Below, piece by piece: positions 25,328 to 32,794 of a stretch of 64,000 nt of DNA. Origin of the DNA: Terripilifer ovatus. Lineage in GTDB: Bacteria > Pseudomonadota > Alphaproteobacteria > Rhizobiales > Beijerinckiaceae. The notes beneath the pieces were generated by a model. It was not told the origin of the DNA. It saw only the letters and a program-made list of their open reading frames with translations, and did not search any database. The first letter of the stretch is position 1. Each line of letters starts with the position of its first letter. Location: NCBI GenBank assembly GCA_029222685.1, contig JARHVB010000010.1, positions 310,001 to 374,000 on the forward strand, in the 5' to 3' direction. The position numbers were made by a program, and so were the translations under genes.

Positions 25328-26662
25328 TCACCTGGCCCGGACGGTCGCCTGTTCGCGGGAAACCGGGGCTGCCAGATCGGCAGGCCTCGGCAAGCCCAGA
25401 TGGTCGCGAAGCGTGTTGCCGCGATAGGCCCTGCGGTACAGGCCGCGGCGCTGCAGTTCCGGCACGACGAGTTCCACAAAATCCGTGAGGCCGTTCGGCA
25501 TCATCGCAGGCATGATGTTGTAGCCATCGGCGCCGCCGGCCTCGAACCACTCCTGAAGGGTGTCGGCGATGTCGGCTGCGGTGCCGACGACCTGGCGGTG
25601 GCCTTTGGACACAACCAGGCGCTCGTAGACCTGACGCACGGTCAGTCCGTCGCGCCGCGCCGTCTCGACCATGCCCATCGCGCGAGTCTCGGACAGTTTC
25701 TCGCTGCGGATCTCGGGCAGGGGTCCGTCGATGTCGACGCCGGTCAGATCGGTGCCGAGCGTGCGTGACAGCGCCGCAAGCCCCGCCTGGGGATGGATCA
25801 GCGCCTGCAATTGCTCGTATCTGTCGCGCGCTTCGTGGCGCGTGCGCCCGACGATCGGCAGCACGCCGGGCATGATGAGGGCATGGCCGGGATCGCGGCC
25901 GAACGCGGCGACCTTCGCCTTCACGTCGGCATAAAACGCCTGCGCCTCCGCCAGATCCCGCTGGATCGTGAAGATCACTTCGGCGAATTCGGCGGCTAGG
26001 TTCCTGCCGTCTTCCGACGAGCCGGCCTGGACGAGAATGGGGTGGCCCTGCGGGCTGCGCGGCAGGCTGAGCGGGCCACGGACGCGGTAATGGGCTCCCT
26101 TGTGATTGAGCATGTGCATCTTCGCGGGATCGAAGAAAATCCCCTCGGTCTTGTCGATGGCAATCGCATCATCGTCCCAGCTATCCCAGAGCCCGCGCAC
26201 GACCTCGACGAACTCGTGGGCTCTGCGATAGCGCTCCGCGTGATTGAGGTGTTCTTCCAGGCCGAAGTTGAAGGCCTCGAGCGGCGACGATGACGTCACG
26301 ATGTTCCATCCCGCGCGTCCGCCGCTGATGTGATCCAGCGAGGCGAACTTTCGCGCCACATTGTACGGCTCGTTGAAGGACGTCGTCGCCGTCGCCACGA
26401 GCCCGATCTTGCTGGTGGCGACCGCCAGCGCGGAGAGCAGCGTGATGGGCTCGAAGCGGAACGAGTCGGCGCGCATGCCGTCGGGCGTCAGCGAGAAGAC
26501 GTCGGCGACGAACACCATGTCGAAGAGGCCGCGCTCGGCCGTCTGCGCGGCGGAAATATAGCTCTGGAAGCTGAACCCGTTCGGATAGGCATCCGGGTGC
26601 CGCCACGCGGCAAGATGATGGCCGCCGGGCGCGAAAAAGAGTCCCAGTTTCATCTCGCGCAT
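25328..26662 (-). CDS. LLM-class FMN monooxygenase, NtaA/SnaA/DszA type
   Basis: 444 residues from ATG 26662, which has GGGAGG 8 nt upstream; the open frame continues far upstream but without coding character. The opening KLGLFFAPGGHHLAAWRHP, then FQSYISAAQTAERGLFDMVF, the segment GRAGWNIVTSSSPLEAFNFG and GHPILVQAGSSEDGRNLAAEFAEVIF are hallmarks of the NtaA/SnaA/DszA group. These two-component monooxygenases oxidise nitrilotriacetate, sulfones and similar compounds with FMNH2 from a separate reductase. The flavin reductase at 58911 is a distant candidate partner only. The gene is divergent from a Bug receptor. Confidence 0.9.
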   Translation of the reverse strand: MREMKLGLFFAPGGHHLAAWRHPDAYPNGFSFQSYISAAQTAERGLFDMVFVADVFSLTPDGMRADSFRFEPITLLSALAVATSKIGLVATATTSFNEPYNVARKFASLDHISGGRAGWNIVTSSSPLEAFNFGLEEHLNHAERYRRAHEFVEVVRGLWDSWDDDAIAIDKTEGIFFDPAKMHMLNHKGAHYRVRGPLSLPRSPQGHPILVQAGSSEDGRNLAAEFAEVIFTIQRDLAEAQAFYADVKAKVAAFGRDPGHALIMPGVLPIVGRTRHEARDRYEQLQALIHPQAGLAALSRTLGTDLTGVDIDGPLPEIRSEKLSETRAMGMVETARRDGLTVRQVYERLVVSKGHRQVVGTAADIADTLQEWFEAGGADGYNIMPAMMPNGLTDFVELVVPELQRRGLYRRAYRGNTLRDHLGLPRPADLAAPVSREQATVRAR

Positions 26663-26894
26663 ACATCGTTCCTCCCGTTTGGCGGCTTCCCTGCGGATTG
26701 CGCCCTCGCCGCTAAACGGCATTGGAGCGAACGGCATGGTTCCGGCTTGCCGGAAGCATACCCGATTATGGCGGAGGAGAACCGGATGAATCCGGGCAGC
26801 GCTTATGCAGCCGGCGAATACGAAGATGAATCCCCGCAAGGATTGCGCCGCGGAAGCGCGAGGCCGTGCTAGGTTCGTGGTGCAGGAGACTGGG

Positions 26895-27905
26895 GTGAGC
26901 GGAATGAGACTGCCGGACAAACGGGGAATAGCTCGCCTTGCCGGGATTGCGCTTGCATGCGCGGTGCTGGTCCCGATCGCGGGCACGATCCCGTCCCACG
27001 CGCAAACCTGGCCAGCGCGGCCCATCCGGCTGGTCGTTCCCTTCGCCGCCGGCGGCTCGACGGATGTGGTCGCCCGCCTCGTCGCGGCGGGAATGTCGGG
27101 CCCGCTCGGCCAGCAGGTCGTGGTCGAGAACAAGGCCGGCGCCGGCGGCAGCGCCGGCTCGGCCGATGTCGCGCGTTCCGCTCCGGACGGCTATTCGGTT
27201 CTCGTCGCCACCGTTTCGACCCATGCGATCAATCCGGCGCTTTACGAGAAGCTTCCCTTCGACGTGATCGACGATTTCACGCCGGTCACCCATCTCGTCG
27301 ATATTCCCAATGTGCTGCTGATCTCGACGCAGGTGCCGGCCCGCACCATCGCCGAGTTGAAAGCCTATGCCGCCGCCCATCCGGGCCAGCTCAACTATGC
27401 CTCGCCGGGCGTCGGCAGCGTCGGCCACCTGCAGAGCCACTGGTTCGCCACCCTTGCCGGCATCCCCATGACCCACGTGCCCTATCGCGGCGCCGGCCCC
27501 GCCATGCAGGACCTCATGTCCGGTCAAGTCCAGTTGATGATCGACAACGTGCCCACCGCGCTCGAACAGATCCGCGCCGGCAAGGTGAACGCGCTGCTCG
27601 TCACCAGCGCACGCCGCATTCCGCAACTGCCCGACACGTTATCCTCCACCGACGCCGGCCTGCCGCAGTTCATCGGCTATAGCTGGCTCGCGCTCCTCGC
27701 CCCGAAGGCAACGCCGGACGCGGCCGTGCAGGCGCTCTACGCCGCGGCGAAAACGACGCTCGCCGATCCGCAGGTGCGCCAGCGCCTCGAAGCCCTGAGC
27801 GCCACGATCGCCGGCGAGGGGCCACGCGAGACCGCAGCGTTCCTGCGCGCGGAGCGGGACAAATGGGCGCCGGTGGTGAAGGAAACGGGGGTAAGGCTGG
27901 AGTGA
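26895..27905 (+). CDS. Bug/TctC-family tricarboxylate transporter receptor
   Basis: 336 residues from GTG 26895, which has AGGAG 6 nt upstream; ATG 26904 is the alternative. Signal peptide: IALACAVLVPIAGTIPSHAQ. The mature start WPARPIRLVVPFAAGGSTD, then VVVENKAGAGGSAGS, ALYEKLPFDVIDDFTPVT and MTHVPYRGAGPAMQDLMSGQ make this a textbook Bug receptor. It is divergent from the NtaA-like monooxygenase, so the two may handle the same compound (inference). A decayed copy of its 3' end is found at 29285-29336. Confidence 0.92.
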   Translation: MSGMRLPDKRGIARLAGIALACAVLVPIAGTIPSHAQTWPARPIRLVVPFAAGGSTDVVARLVAAGMSGPLGQQVVVENKAGAGGSAGSADVARSAPDGYSVLVATVSTHAINPALYEKLPFDVIDDFTPVTHLVDIPNVLLISTQVPARTIAELKAYAAAHPGQLNYASPGVGSVGHLQSHWFATLAGIPMTHVPYRGAGPAMQDLMSGQVQLMIDNVPTALEQIRAGKVNALLVTSARRIPQLPDTLSSTDAGLPQFIGYSWLALLAPKATPDAAVQALYAAAKTTLADPQVRQRLEALSATIAGEGPRETAAFLRAERDKWAPVVKETGVRLE

Positions 27906-27922
27906 GGGGCATGTACAATTCT

Positions 27923-27943
27923 CTGCCAATTCGTGCTTGGCAG
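27923..27943. terminator. Hairpin between convergent genes, weak terminator candidate
   Basis: CTGCCAA at 27923-27929 pairs with TTGGCAG at 27937-27943 over a 7-nt loop, between the convergent Bug and GGDEF genes. There is no T tract, so it may only be a transcript-end hairpin. Confidence 0.35.
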
Positions 27944-27960
27944 ATCACTTTAAGTCCGGC

Positions 27961-29097
27961 CTACGCGGCCAGTCTCCCGGCGGGCATCAGCGAGTCATTG
28001 CACTCCACGCCGCTTCCTGTGTTCTTGGCGATATAAAGCGCCTGGTCGGCGAGGCGCAAAAGCTCATCCATATCCGCCGACGCATACGGACAAAGAGCAT
28101 ATCCCACGCTGGTCGATATGCTGATGGTATGGCCTTCGATCGAATAAGGACGCGCGATTTCTTTTCGCAAACGATGCGCCAGGCCCGCAGCTTCGCCGGT
28201 GCTGCGGGAATTGCTCTGGATGACGGCAAATTCGTCGCCGCCAAGCCGTGCCGCGATATCTCCCGGGCGGAGCGCGTTTGTCAGCCTGGCTGCAACGGCC
28301 CTGAGCAGGCTGTCGCCGATGGGGTGCCCGAATTGGTCGTTGACCGGTTTGAAGTTGTTGAGATCAAGGCAATGCACGGCGAGGGTGGTCTGCCTGTCGG
28401 CGACCGCGATATGGCTATCAAACCACTCACGCAGCGCGAGACGGTTCGGCAAAGTGGTCAGCACGTCGCGTCGCGCCAGGGCTTCAAACGTCAACCGCCT
28501 GGCGACCTCAAGATTTGCAACCGCGGAACGTGCAAGAACGCTTTGTGAGCCTCCTGCGAGGAGCGCTGTCATCATTCCAGCCGTAACCCAGTAAATGGGA
28601 TCCGAACGCAGGGCTGCGGCAATTATACCCGGTACGATGGCCGTTATCATACTGGGAATGGCAATCCAGGGCCGTAGTCCCACACCCGCTGCCACTCCGG
28701 CGCCATAGCCGACAAGCAGGCATACCGTGAGCATGTGGAATGGCGCCGGTTCCAGCGTGAAGACATAGGCCGCCGACAGACCCAGCAGGGCAGCGAACTG
28801 GTAATAAGAAACTGCAAACTGCCTTTCCAGCGAACGCGCGCCCTGCGCCTGCAGATCAGCCGCCGCGGCTTGCGCGCGGCCACGCACCAGCACAGCAATC
28901 CTTGCTGTGCTCGACAGGCATCCCATGAGCGCGCAAACGCCGAGACCGACATTGCCAGTCGTCCATGCCATCTCGGAAAAGGCGAGCACGAAACCGAGCG
29001 ACATGATCGTTGTCGGCACCAACGTCTTATAGAGGCTGCGTACGAGCTCCACATAGACACCGTCGCGCACTGTATCCGTTCGAAATGACATTCGCAT
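27961..29097 (-). CDS. Membrane-bound GGDEF diguanylate cyclase
   Basis: 378 residues. The first 190 hold about six hydrophobic segments, for example TIMSLGFVLAFSEMAW, AALLGLSAAYVFTLEP and WIAIPSMITAIVPGIIAAAL, forming a membrane sensor. The GGDEF domain follows: DVLTTLPNRLALREWF, LDLNNFKPVNDQFGHPIGD and the intact active site RLGGDEFAVIQ. RPGD five residues before GGDEF is a complete inhibitory I-site. It should make cyclic di-GMP with product feedback. No EAL domain. Start: ATG 29097, or ATG 29091 two codons in. Confidence 0.92.
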   Translation of the reverse strand: MRMSFRTDTVRDGVYVELVRSLYKTLVPTTIMSLGFVLAFSEMAWTTGNVGLGVCALMGCLSSTARIAVLVRGRAQAAAADLQAQGARSLERQFAVSYYQFAALLGLSAAYVFTLEPAPFHMLTVCLLVGYGAGVAAGVGLRPWIAIPSMITAIVPGIIAAALRSDPIYWVTAGMMTALLAGGSQSVLARSAVANLEVARRLTFEALARRDVLTTLPNRLALREWFDSHIAVADRQTTLAVHCLDLNNFKPVNDQFGHPIGDSLLRAVAARLTNALRPGDIAARLGGDEFAVIQSNSRSTGEAAGLAHRLRKEIARPYSIEGHTISISTSVGYALCPYASADMDELLRLADQALYIAKNTGSGVECNDSLMPAGRLAA

Positions 29098-29401
29098 CCG
29101 CCGCGCCGTCTCTACGTCCCGCCTCTAAATACTACCGGCCTTGCATTAATTTCGTTCCAGCGCGAGTTTCGGGGTGGCGGAATGGTTAACGAAACGTCAC
29201 AGGTTTTGCGCCGATTCGCCTGAACGAACCGGGGGAGCCGCTTGTCTCGAAAAGTCAGCTTGGTCACTGATGAAAGCCTTCCGACGCGCGCAGACAAAAT
29301 CAGGACCCGTCGTGCACGGGGGTGAGGCTGGAGTGAGAGGGCTATCAGGGGAACTTATTAAAAGCAGGATCTGCTTCAACGAGCGCAAGCTTCCAGCATG
29401 A
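29098..29401. other. Gene-free stretch beside the GGDEF gene
   Basis: 304 bp between the GGDEF gene start and a small secreted-protein gene. No intact frame. It contains the decayed Bug 3' end described at 29285-29336; the GGDEF promoter must lie near 29100-29160. Confidence 0.4.
29285..29336 (+). pseudogene. Remnant of a Bug receptor 3' end
   Basis: The 21 bases at 29316-29336 match the last 21 bases of the Bug gene (27885-27905) at 20 positions, including its TGA stop. Upstream the match weakens, but the translated RAQTKSGPVV still echoes RAERDKWAPVV at the same distance. It is a direct repeat flanking the GGDEF gene. Confidence 0.4.
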
Positions 29402-29698
29402 TCACTTGCGAGTGCATTCAAAGATGTCGCCGCTGGCCATTGAATGCCATGTCATGGTCTTCGCTTTGACGTCGAGCAGAGATATCGAATAACCATCGGG
29501 GAAGGTCAGCTTGAAGTCGGAGCCCTTTCCAAACTCGATCTTGTTGAAGCGCATCGTCTGCGAGCCATTGTTGTAGGTTCGCGGCGTGAATGTGAAGGTT
29601 GCGACTCCACAATCCCAGCGGCCGACGAAGGCATAGTCAGCCGCTGCAGCATGATCGGCAGCGACCACAGCGGCGATGGCAAGCGCTATTCTTTTCAC
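29402..29698 (-). CDS. Small exported hypothetical protein
   Basis: 98 residues from GTG 29698, chosen because GGAGGG is 8 nt upstream and the signal peptide KRIALAIAAVVAADHAAAADY follows directly. The mature part, FVGRWDCGVATFTFTPRTYNNG to SGDIFECTRK, has two Cys that could form one disulfide and looks beta-rich, like small lipocalin-type periplasmic proteins of Rhizobiales. No function can be named. Confidence 0.72.
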   Translation of the reverse strand: MKRIALAIAAVVAADHAAAADYAFVGRWDCGVATFTFTPRTYNNGSQTMRFNKIEFGKGSDFKLTFPDGYSISLLDVKAKTMTWHSMASGDIFECTRK

Positions 29699-29976
29699 TG
29701 AGATTTCCCTCCGTCCATCTGACGCGTTGGATACTGGGCAACCAGAGCGGAGAGCCGATTTACAACGCCCTTGCGCATGTCGATGAAAAGAATTCGATCG
29801 AATGGCGGTCGACATTGATTGCGAGCCTGGCAGAACTATCGATTTCGATCTCTTCGTGGCGGTGTGCGCCGTCGAAAAGCGGACCCAAAGCGGTTTTTGA
29901 TCTCCGCCAAGTTGCCCCTCAATCAGCCAGGCCGCGAGCTTATGTCTCGCCCTGCGCCAACGCCTTCAGCATGATG

Positions 29977-30720
29977 TTATAGACGCTCAAGTGTTGCGGC
30001 GGCGTCTCTCAAAAACTGAGCCTTTATCGCCTCATCGGTTATCTCCTCGTAGACGGCGCTACCATCTTTCCTATAGCGCCTCAAATCGGCCATCGATTCG
30101 AATAGGCGGTAGGAACCGTTATCCCATGCGATGGCTCGGCCGTCTTTCAGGGCTCCCACGAACTTTCCGTCTTTGGTCTGGAAAAGACAGTCCAGAAGAT
30201 GTTTAATTTTCACTTCGGGCTCGATCTGAGCTTGGGCAGGCTCCTCCGCCCAATACATCGTGACCGATGACCATCTGATGTGCCGAAGCCCAAAATCTGT
30301 CTCAGCAGTTACGAACTCCCCGCCATCATGAATGAACATGCCGCCGACCACATTGGCGATCCACCTGGCTGGATCCGGAACATGGACGCCCGAAATTTGA
30401 GACGGGCTGAATGCGCGTGCCGCAGCCAGCAGGGAGGTCCGCTTTGCCTCGGCTTCCGCTAGCACGTCAACGGCTTGCTTTCTTGCCGACGCCGAAAGAA
30501 CCCCCTCAAGCAAGCTCATCGCAAGGGCGCCGCCGATTACCCAACTTGGTGAGCCCAGGAAGCCAATCCCTGTGGAGACGCCGCCAGTGAGATTCGTGGC
30601 CTTGGCATAGAGCGCGCCAAGTTCCTGCACGCGGTCAATCGGGTACAGCCGGGCTTTCTGCATAAGCAGCGTCTGGCCAGAAACGAGCGTGATTTGGGGG
30701 CAAGCTGGTTCGTCGGTCAT
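29977..30720 (-). CDS. Hypothetical protein with glycine-rich hydrophobic segment
   Basis: 247 residues, not recognised. Residues 45-78 (GGVSTGIGFLGSPSWVIGG, then ALAMSLLEGVLSASARK) form a glycine-rich hydrophobic stretch that could insert in a membrane. A helix rich in Ala/Glu follows (LAEAEAKRTSLLAAARAF). The C-terminal half is polar, with GKFVGALKDGRAIAWDNGSYRLFES. AGGGAAAAG before ATG 30720 is a usable ribosome binding site. GC content is lower than in core genes. A 37-codon frame ends 18 bp upstream. Confidence 0.65.
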   Translation of the reverse strand: MTDEPACPQITLVSGQTLLMQKARLYPIDRVQELGALYAKATNLTGGVSTGIGFLGSPSWVIGGALAMSLLEGVLSASARKQAVDVLAEAEAKRTSLLAAARAFSPSQISGVHVPDPARWIANVVGGMFIHDGGEFVTAETDFGLRHIRWSSVTMYWAEEPAQAQIEPEVKIKHLLDCLFQTKDGKFVGALKDGRAIAWDNGSYRLFESMADLRRYRKDGSAVYEEITDEAIKAQFLRDAAATLERL

Positions 30721-30738
30721 GGCGCTTTTCCCTACAAA

Positions 30739-30852
30739 CTATCCATACGCCGCCAATATCTTCTCGCGCTGCCTCGTCTCGACAAGCCTGATCTGGGTCT
30801 CGCCCGCGCAACCTTTGTCCAGCCGGTACGCTGTTTGCAGATACTGAATCAT
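30739..30852 (-). CDS. Small hypothetical protein (37 aa)
   Basis: ATG 30852 is preceded by AGGAAA 5 nt upstream and opens MIQYLQTAYRLDKG, ending REKILAAYG at a TAG 18 bp before the next gene. Its start overlaps the stop of a LigD-like remnant by 4 nt (ATGA), the pattern of an operon. It has helical, charged composition. It could be a real small gene or a leftover of a larger one. Confidence 0.35.
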   Translation of the reverse strand: MIQYLQTAYRLDKGCAGETQIRLVETRQREKILAAYG

Positions 30853-30920
30853 GCATGTTTCCTGTGCACCTGCCGCGCCGGCTTGTCCTCACGCAGCGCC
30901 TTGAACGTGCGTGGCAACGC
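30849..30920 (-). pseudogene. LigD-like C-terminal remnant
   Basis: A 23-codon stretch translating to ALPRTFKALREDKPARQV, then HRKHA and stop. The core FKxLREDKPAxxV is what I know from the end of ATP-dependent DNA ligase domains of LigD (non-homologous end joining). No coding frame continues upstream, so at most a fragment remains. A second LigD-like piece lies at 32375-32437 on the same strand. Confidence 0.35.
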
Positions 30921-31033
30921 TTTATGGTTTCGCGCCAACGATCAGATAGAGCACGTTCAGCGAACCGCGGGATCCATCCGAGGGAAATCATCGGGTATGA
31001 TTGTCAGAAGTGAGGGATTTCAAGGGATTAAAT

Positions 31034-31107
31034 TGGCTGGGGAACCTGGATTCGAACCAAGATTAACGGAGTCAGAGTCCGTCGTTCTACCATTGAACTA
31101 TTCCCCA
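31034..31107 (-). tRNA. tRNA-Gln (anticodon CTG)
   Basis: On the minus strand the sequence folds as a full tRNA: acceptor TGGGGAA (5' end at 31107) pairs with TTCCCCA, discriminator G, CCA encoded at 31034-31036. The D arm contains AATAGTTCAATGGTAGAAC. The anticodon stem ACGGA/TCCGT encloses the loop CTCTGAC, giving anticodon CTG (Gln, codon CAG). The T arm is TTGGTTCGAATCCAGG. tRNA genes are common integration sites, and the DNA on its 5' side looks accessory. Confidence 0.95.
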
Positions 31108-31149
31108 TCATAAACCGCCCTGTTTTCAATGTCTTATGCGGTCCGTCGT

Positions 31150-31189
31150 AAAAACCGCATTGTAAAATCGAGGGCGTTTTACAATGCGG
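31150..31189 (-). terminator. Intrinsic terminator, minus strand
   Basis: CCGCATTGTAAAA at 31155-31167 is perfectly complementary to TTTTACAATGCGG at 31177-31189 (13 bp, 9-nt loop). Read on the minus strand it is followed by five T. It would end transcripts from the methyltransferase side just before the tRNA-Gln gene. Confidence 0.7.
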
Positions 31190-31192
31190 CGT

Positions 31193-31309
31193 TCATAGGG
31201 TGTTCCTTCCCCTTCTGTCAACCGCCCGCTCGAGCTGGATGATGTTGTTTTCAGCGGCTTCGCGCTGGTCCATGAAGCGGCAGCGGCCGGTGACCATCTG
31301 GATCGACAT
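31193..31309 (-). CDS. Small frame, probable gene remnant (38 aa)
   Basis: ATG 31309 opens MSIQMVTGRCRFMDQREAAE, followed by NNIIQLERAVDRRGR. The composition is coding-like (charged helix) and GC-rich, unlike the low-GC genes beside it, but no ribosome binding site is present. Not recognised; likely the tail of a decayed gene. Confidence 0.25.
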   Translation of the reverse strand: MSIQMVTGRCRFMDQREAAENNIIQLERAVDRRGRNTL

Positions 31310-31409
31310 GTCGACTCATTCGACACTTGCTGATGGATGAGGCCGGCGTCCTCGGGCAAATCTTCGCCGTCGCGACGCCGCTGCCTTCCCGGGATGGCTG
31401 GCTTTGTGT

Positions 31410-32219
31410 CTAAACTGTCCGGAGACCCGCCGGTTTCTTCGCAATGATCGCCCATTGGTCAACAGCCGCGCCCTTTGTTAATCCAGAACGGAAGTAAACC
31501 AAGGTCGTCTCCGTAAATCCCAAAATCTTTACATACTCTTCGACGATAGGCGCGGACAGGTGCCACCACGTATGAATGTTTTTCTTGTTGTCGTGGCGCG
31601 GGATAAATTCTGCAACGCACTTCTTGCGGAAGAGGTGGCGGAAAAATGTTCCTGCTCGACTGCCGGTATAAGGTTCCGCATCGCAGAGTATCAACGTTTC
31701 TGTAACTGATGCGGCCAGGCTTGCGATGGCGCCCAAAGGGTCATGAAGATGAACGAGAGTGTTTGATAGAAGCCCTATCTCCGCAGAAAGACCCAGCCTC
31801 TTCACGTCATAGGCTGTGCCATTTACTACCTTCGCTTTCGATGAACACCTTTCATGCCCAAACCAATAGCTGTTTTTTACCCGCTCCAGATCGGCCTGCC
31901 ATTGTTTCTTTACGTCTTCCGATAATCCATCGTGGTGCCTGACATAATCCCAATCCATGTCAGGTCCCAATTCGATCGATGTGACATTCGCGCCCCGACG
32001 TTCCATCTCGAATGTGAAAAAGCCGCTCGCTGGGCCGATTTCGATGACGTTTTTACCTTTGAAATTTACCGGGTCAAACAAGATCGGGAGCGACGGCCTC
32101 ATGTCCGATAGCCCGTCAATGAGCCCGTAATTCGGAATTTCAATCGAGTGATAAAACATGCAGTCGTCCACCGTTCCAACATGGCGCGGCGGCGCGTAAT
32201 TCACCGAAACTGAATCCAC
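31410..32219 (-). CDS. Class I SAM-dependent methyltransferase
   Basis: 269 residues from GTG 32219, which has GGGAGG 7 nt upstream. The SAM-binding motif I is KNVIEIGPASGFFTFEMERRG near residue 55, motif II is VTSIELGPDMDWD, and IGLLSNTLVHLHDPLGAI is the post-I/motif IV region. The C-terminal half, with HTWWHLSAPIVEEYVKILGF, resembles methyltransferases of surface-polysaccharide and natural-product clusters. Codon use is less GC-rich than the core genes, suggesting transfer. The acceptor is unknown. A terminator hairpin follows at 31150-31189. Confidence 0.8.
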   Translation of the reverse strand: MDSVSVNYAPPRHVGTVDDCMFYHSIEIPNYGLIDGLSDMRPSLPILFDPVNFKGKNVIEIGPASGFFTFEMERRGANVTSIELGPDMDWDYVRHHDGLSEDVKKQWQADLERVKNSYWFGHERCSSKAKVVNGTAYDVKRLGLSAEIGLLSNTLVHLHDPLGAIASLAASVTETLILCDAEPYTGSRAGTFFRHLFRKKCVAEFIPRHDNKKNIHTWWHLSAPIVEEYVKILGFTETTLVYFRSGLTKGAAVDQWAIIAKKPAGLRTV

Positions 32220-32794
32220 TTTAAGCCTCCCTCAAAGCAGTATCTTGGTTCTGAGCGTTTTGATCGCTATTTCAAATGTATTCCCATTGTTTACAAATTG
32301 TCCAGCTGCGTCGGCGGCTGCGTCAAGCAAGCTTGGTTCGCTGAAGCGCGGGACTTTGTCATCGTTCCCGCTGGACTTATCTTGGCGACCAGTTTTGGTT
32401 TCACCCAACGGGTATTTGCCGGCTTCAGCGTTTTTCCCGATCGGCCGCAGCCGGATCGTCCTGCTTTCCGCCCTTCACGACCGCGCAACGGGCACCGCGC
32501 CTGGCGGCAAATCAGGCGGGCGCGAAGTCCTCGAGTCTTCGAGGGACACATGGCAGCCGTCGCTTTCACGGTACGAGTGTTTTCAACATGGCGGCGTCGA
32601 GACGATAGTTGGCCGTGAGGCGCGCCGTCCGGCAACTGCGGCGACGCGTGCATGCATCGCAGCGCACCTGAAAATGACATACGCTTAACAGGTCAGGTAC
32701 CCGGCTCTCATTCCTAATTCTCCTCGGTCCCCACCGCAGGCGTCTGAAACTTTGAATCCGGCAGGGCGGAGCGTTAAGAACAGGACGAGATCAT
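32220..32794. other. Gene-poor stretch of the island
   Basis: 575 bp between the methyltransferase and an unknown gene. Several overlapping frames are open on both strands, but none has a start with a ribosome binding site. A LigD-like motif (32375-32437) and a different minus-strand frame ending at the TGA just before the methyltransferase ribosome binding site both look coding-like, so this is probably a decayed gene. Confidence 0.4.
32375..32437 (-). pseudogene. LigD-like ligase motif remnant
   Basis: The minus strand translates to GKTLKPANTRWVKPKLVAKI. The core RWVKPKLVA followed by a hydrophobic residue is the strand that precedes FxxWT in the C-terminal OB domain of LigD-type ATP-dependent ligases (recalled, not searched). 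The frame loses family likeness right after this point, and a neighbouring frame reads on with GNDDKVPRFSEPSLLDAAAD, consistent with a frameshift. Confidence 0.3.

Larger units (their letters stand above)
30721..31033. other. Region with a small frame and LigD-like remnant, downstream of tRNA-Gln
   Basis: 313 bp without a full gene. It holds the 37-aa frame at 30739-30852 and a LigD-like motif at 30849-30920, both described separately. The part next to the tRNA (30930-31033) shows nothing recognisable. Confidence 0.4.
31108..31409. other. Decayed region between tRNA-Gln and methyltransferase gene
   Basis: About 300 bp. Holds the terminator hairpin at 31150-31189 and coding-like pieces on the minus strand in two frames (DGEDLPEDAGLIHQQVSNES, then the 38-aa frame at 31193-31309), as if a small gene had been frameshifted. 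Confidence 0.4.

Noticed and set aside
26663..27133. N-terminal extension of the NtaA-like monooxygenase
   Set aside because: The frame is open, but a strong ribosome binding site precedes ATG 26662 and the conserved fold starts there; the extension would overlap the divergent Bug gene.
32245..32688. 147-codon plus-strand frame in the island
   Set aside because: No ribosome binding site, mixed composition and no family; the minus strand of the same DNA shows better coding-like pieces.
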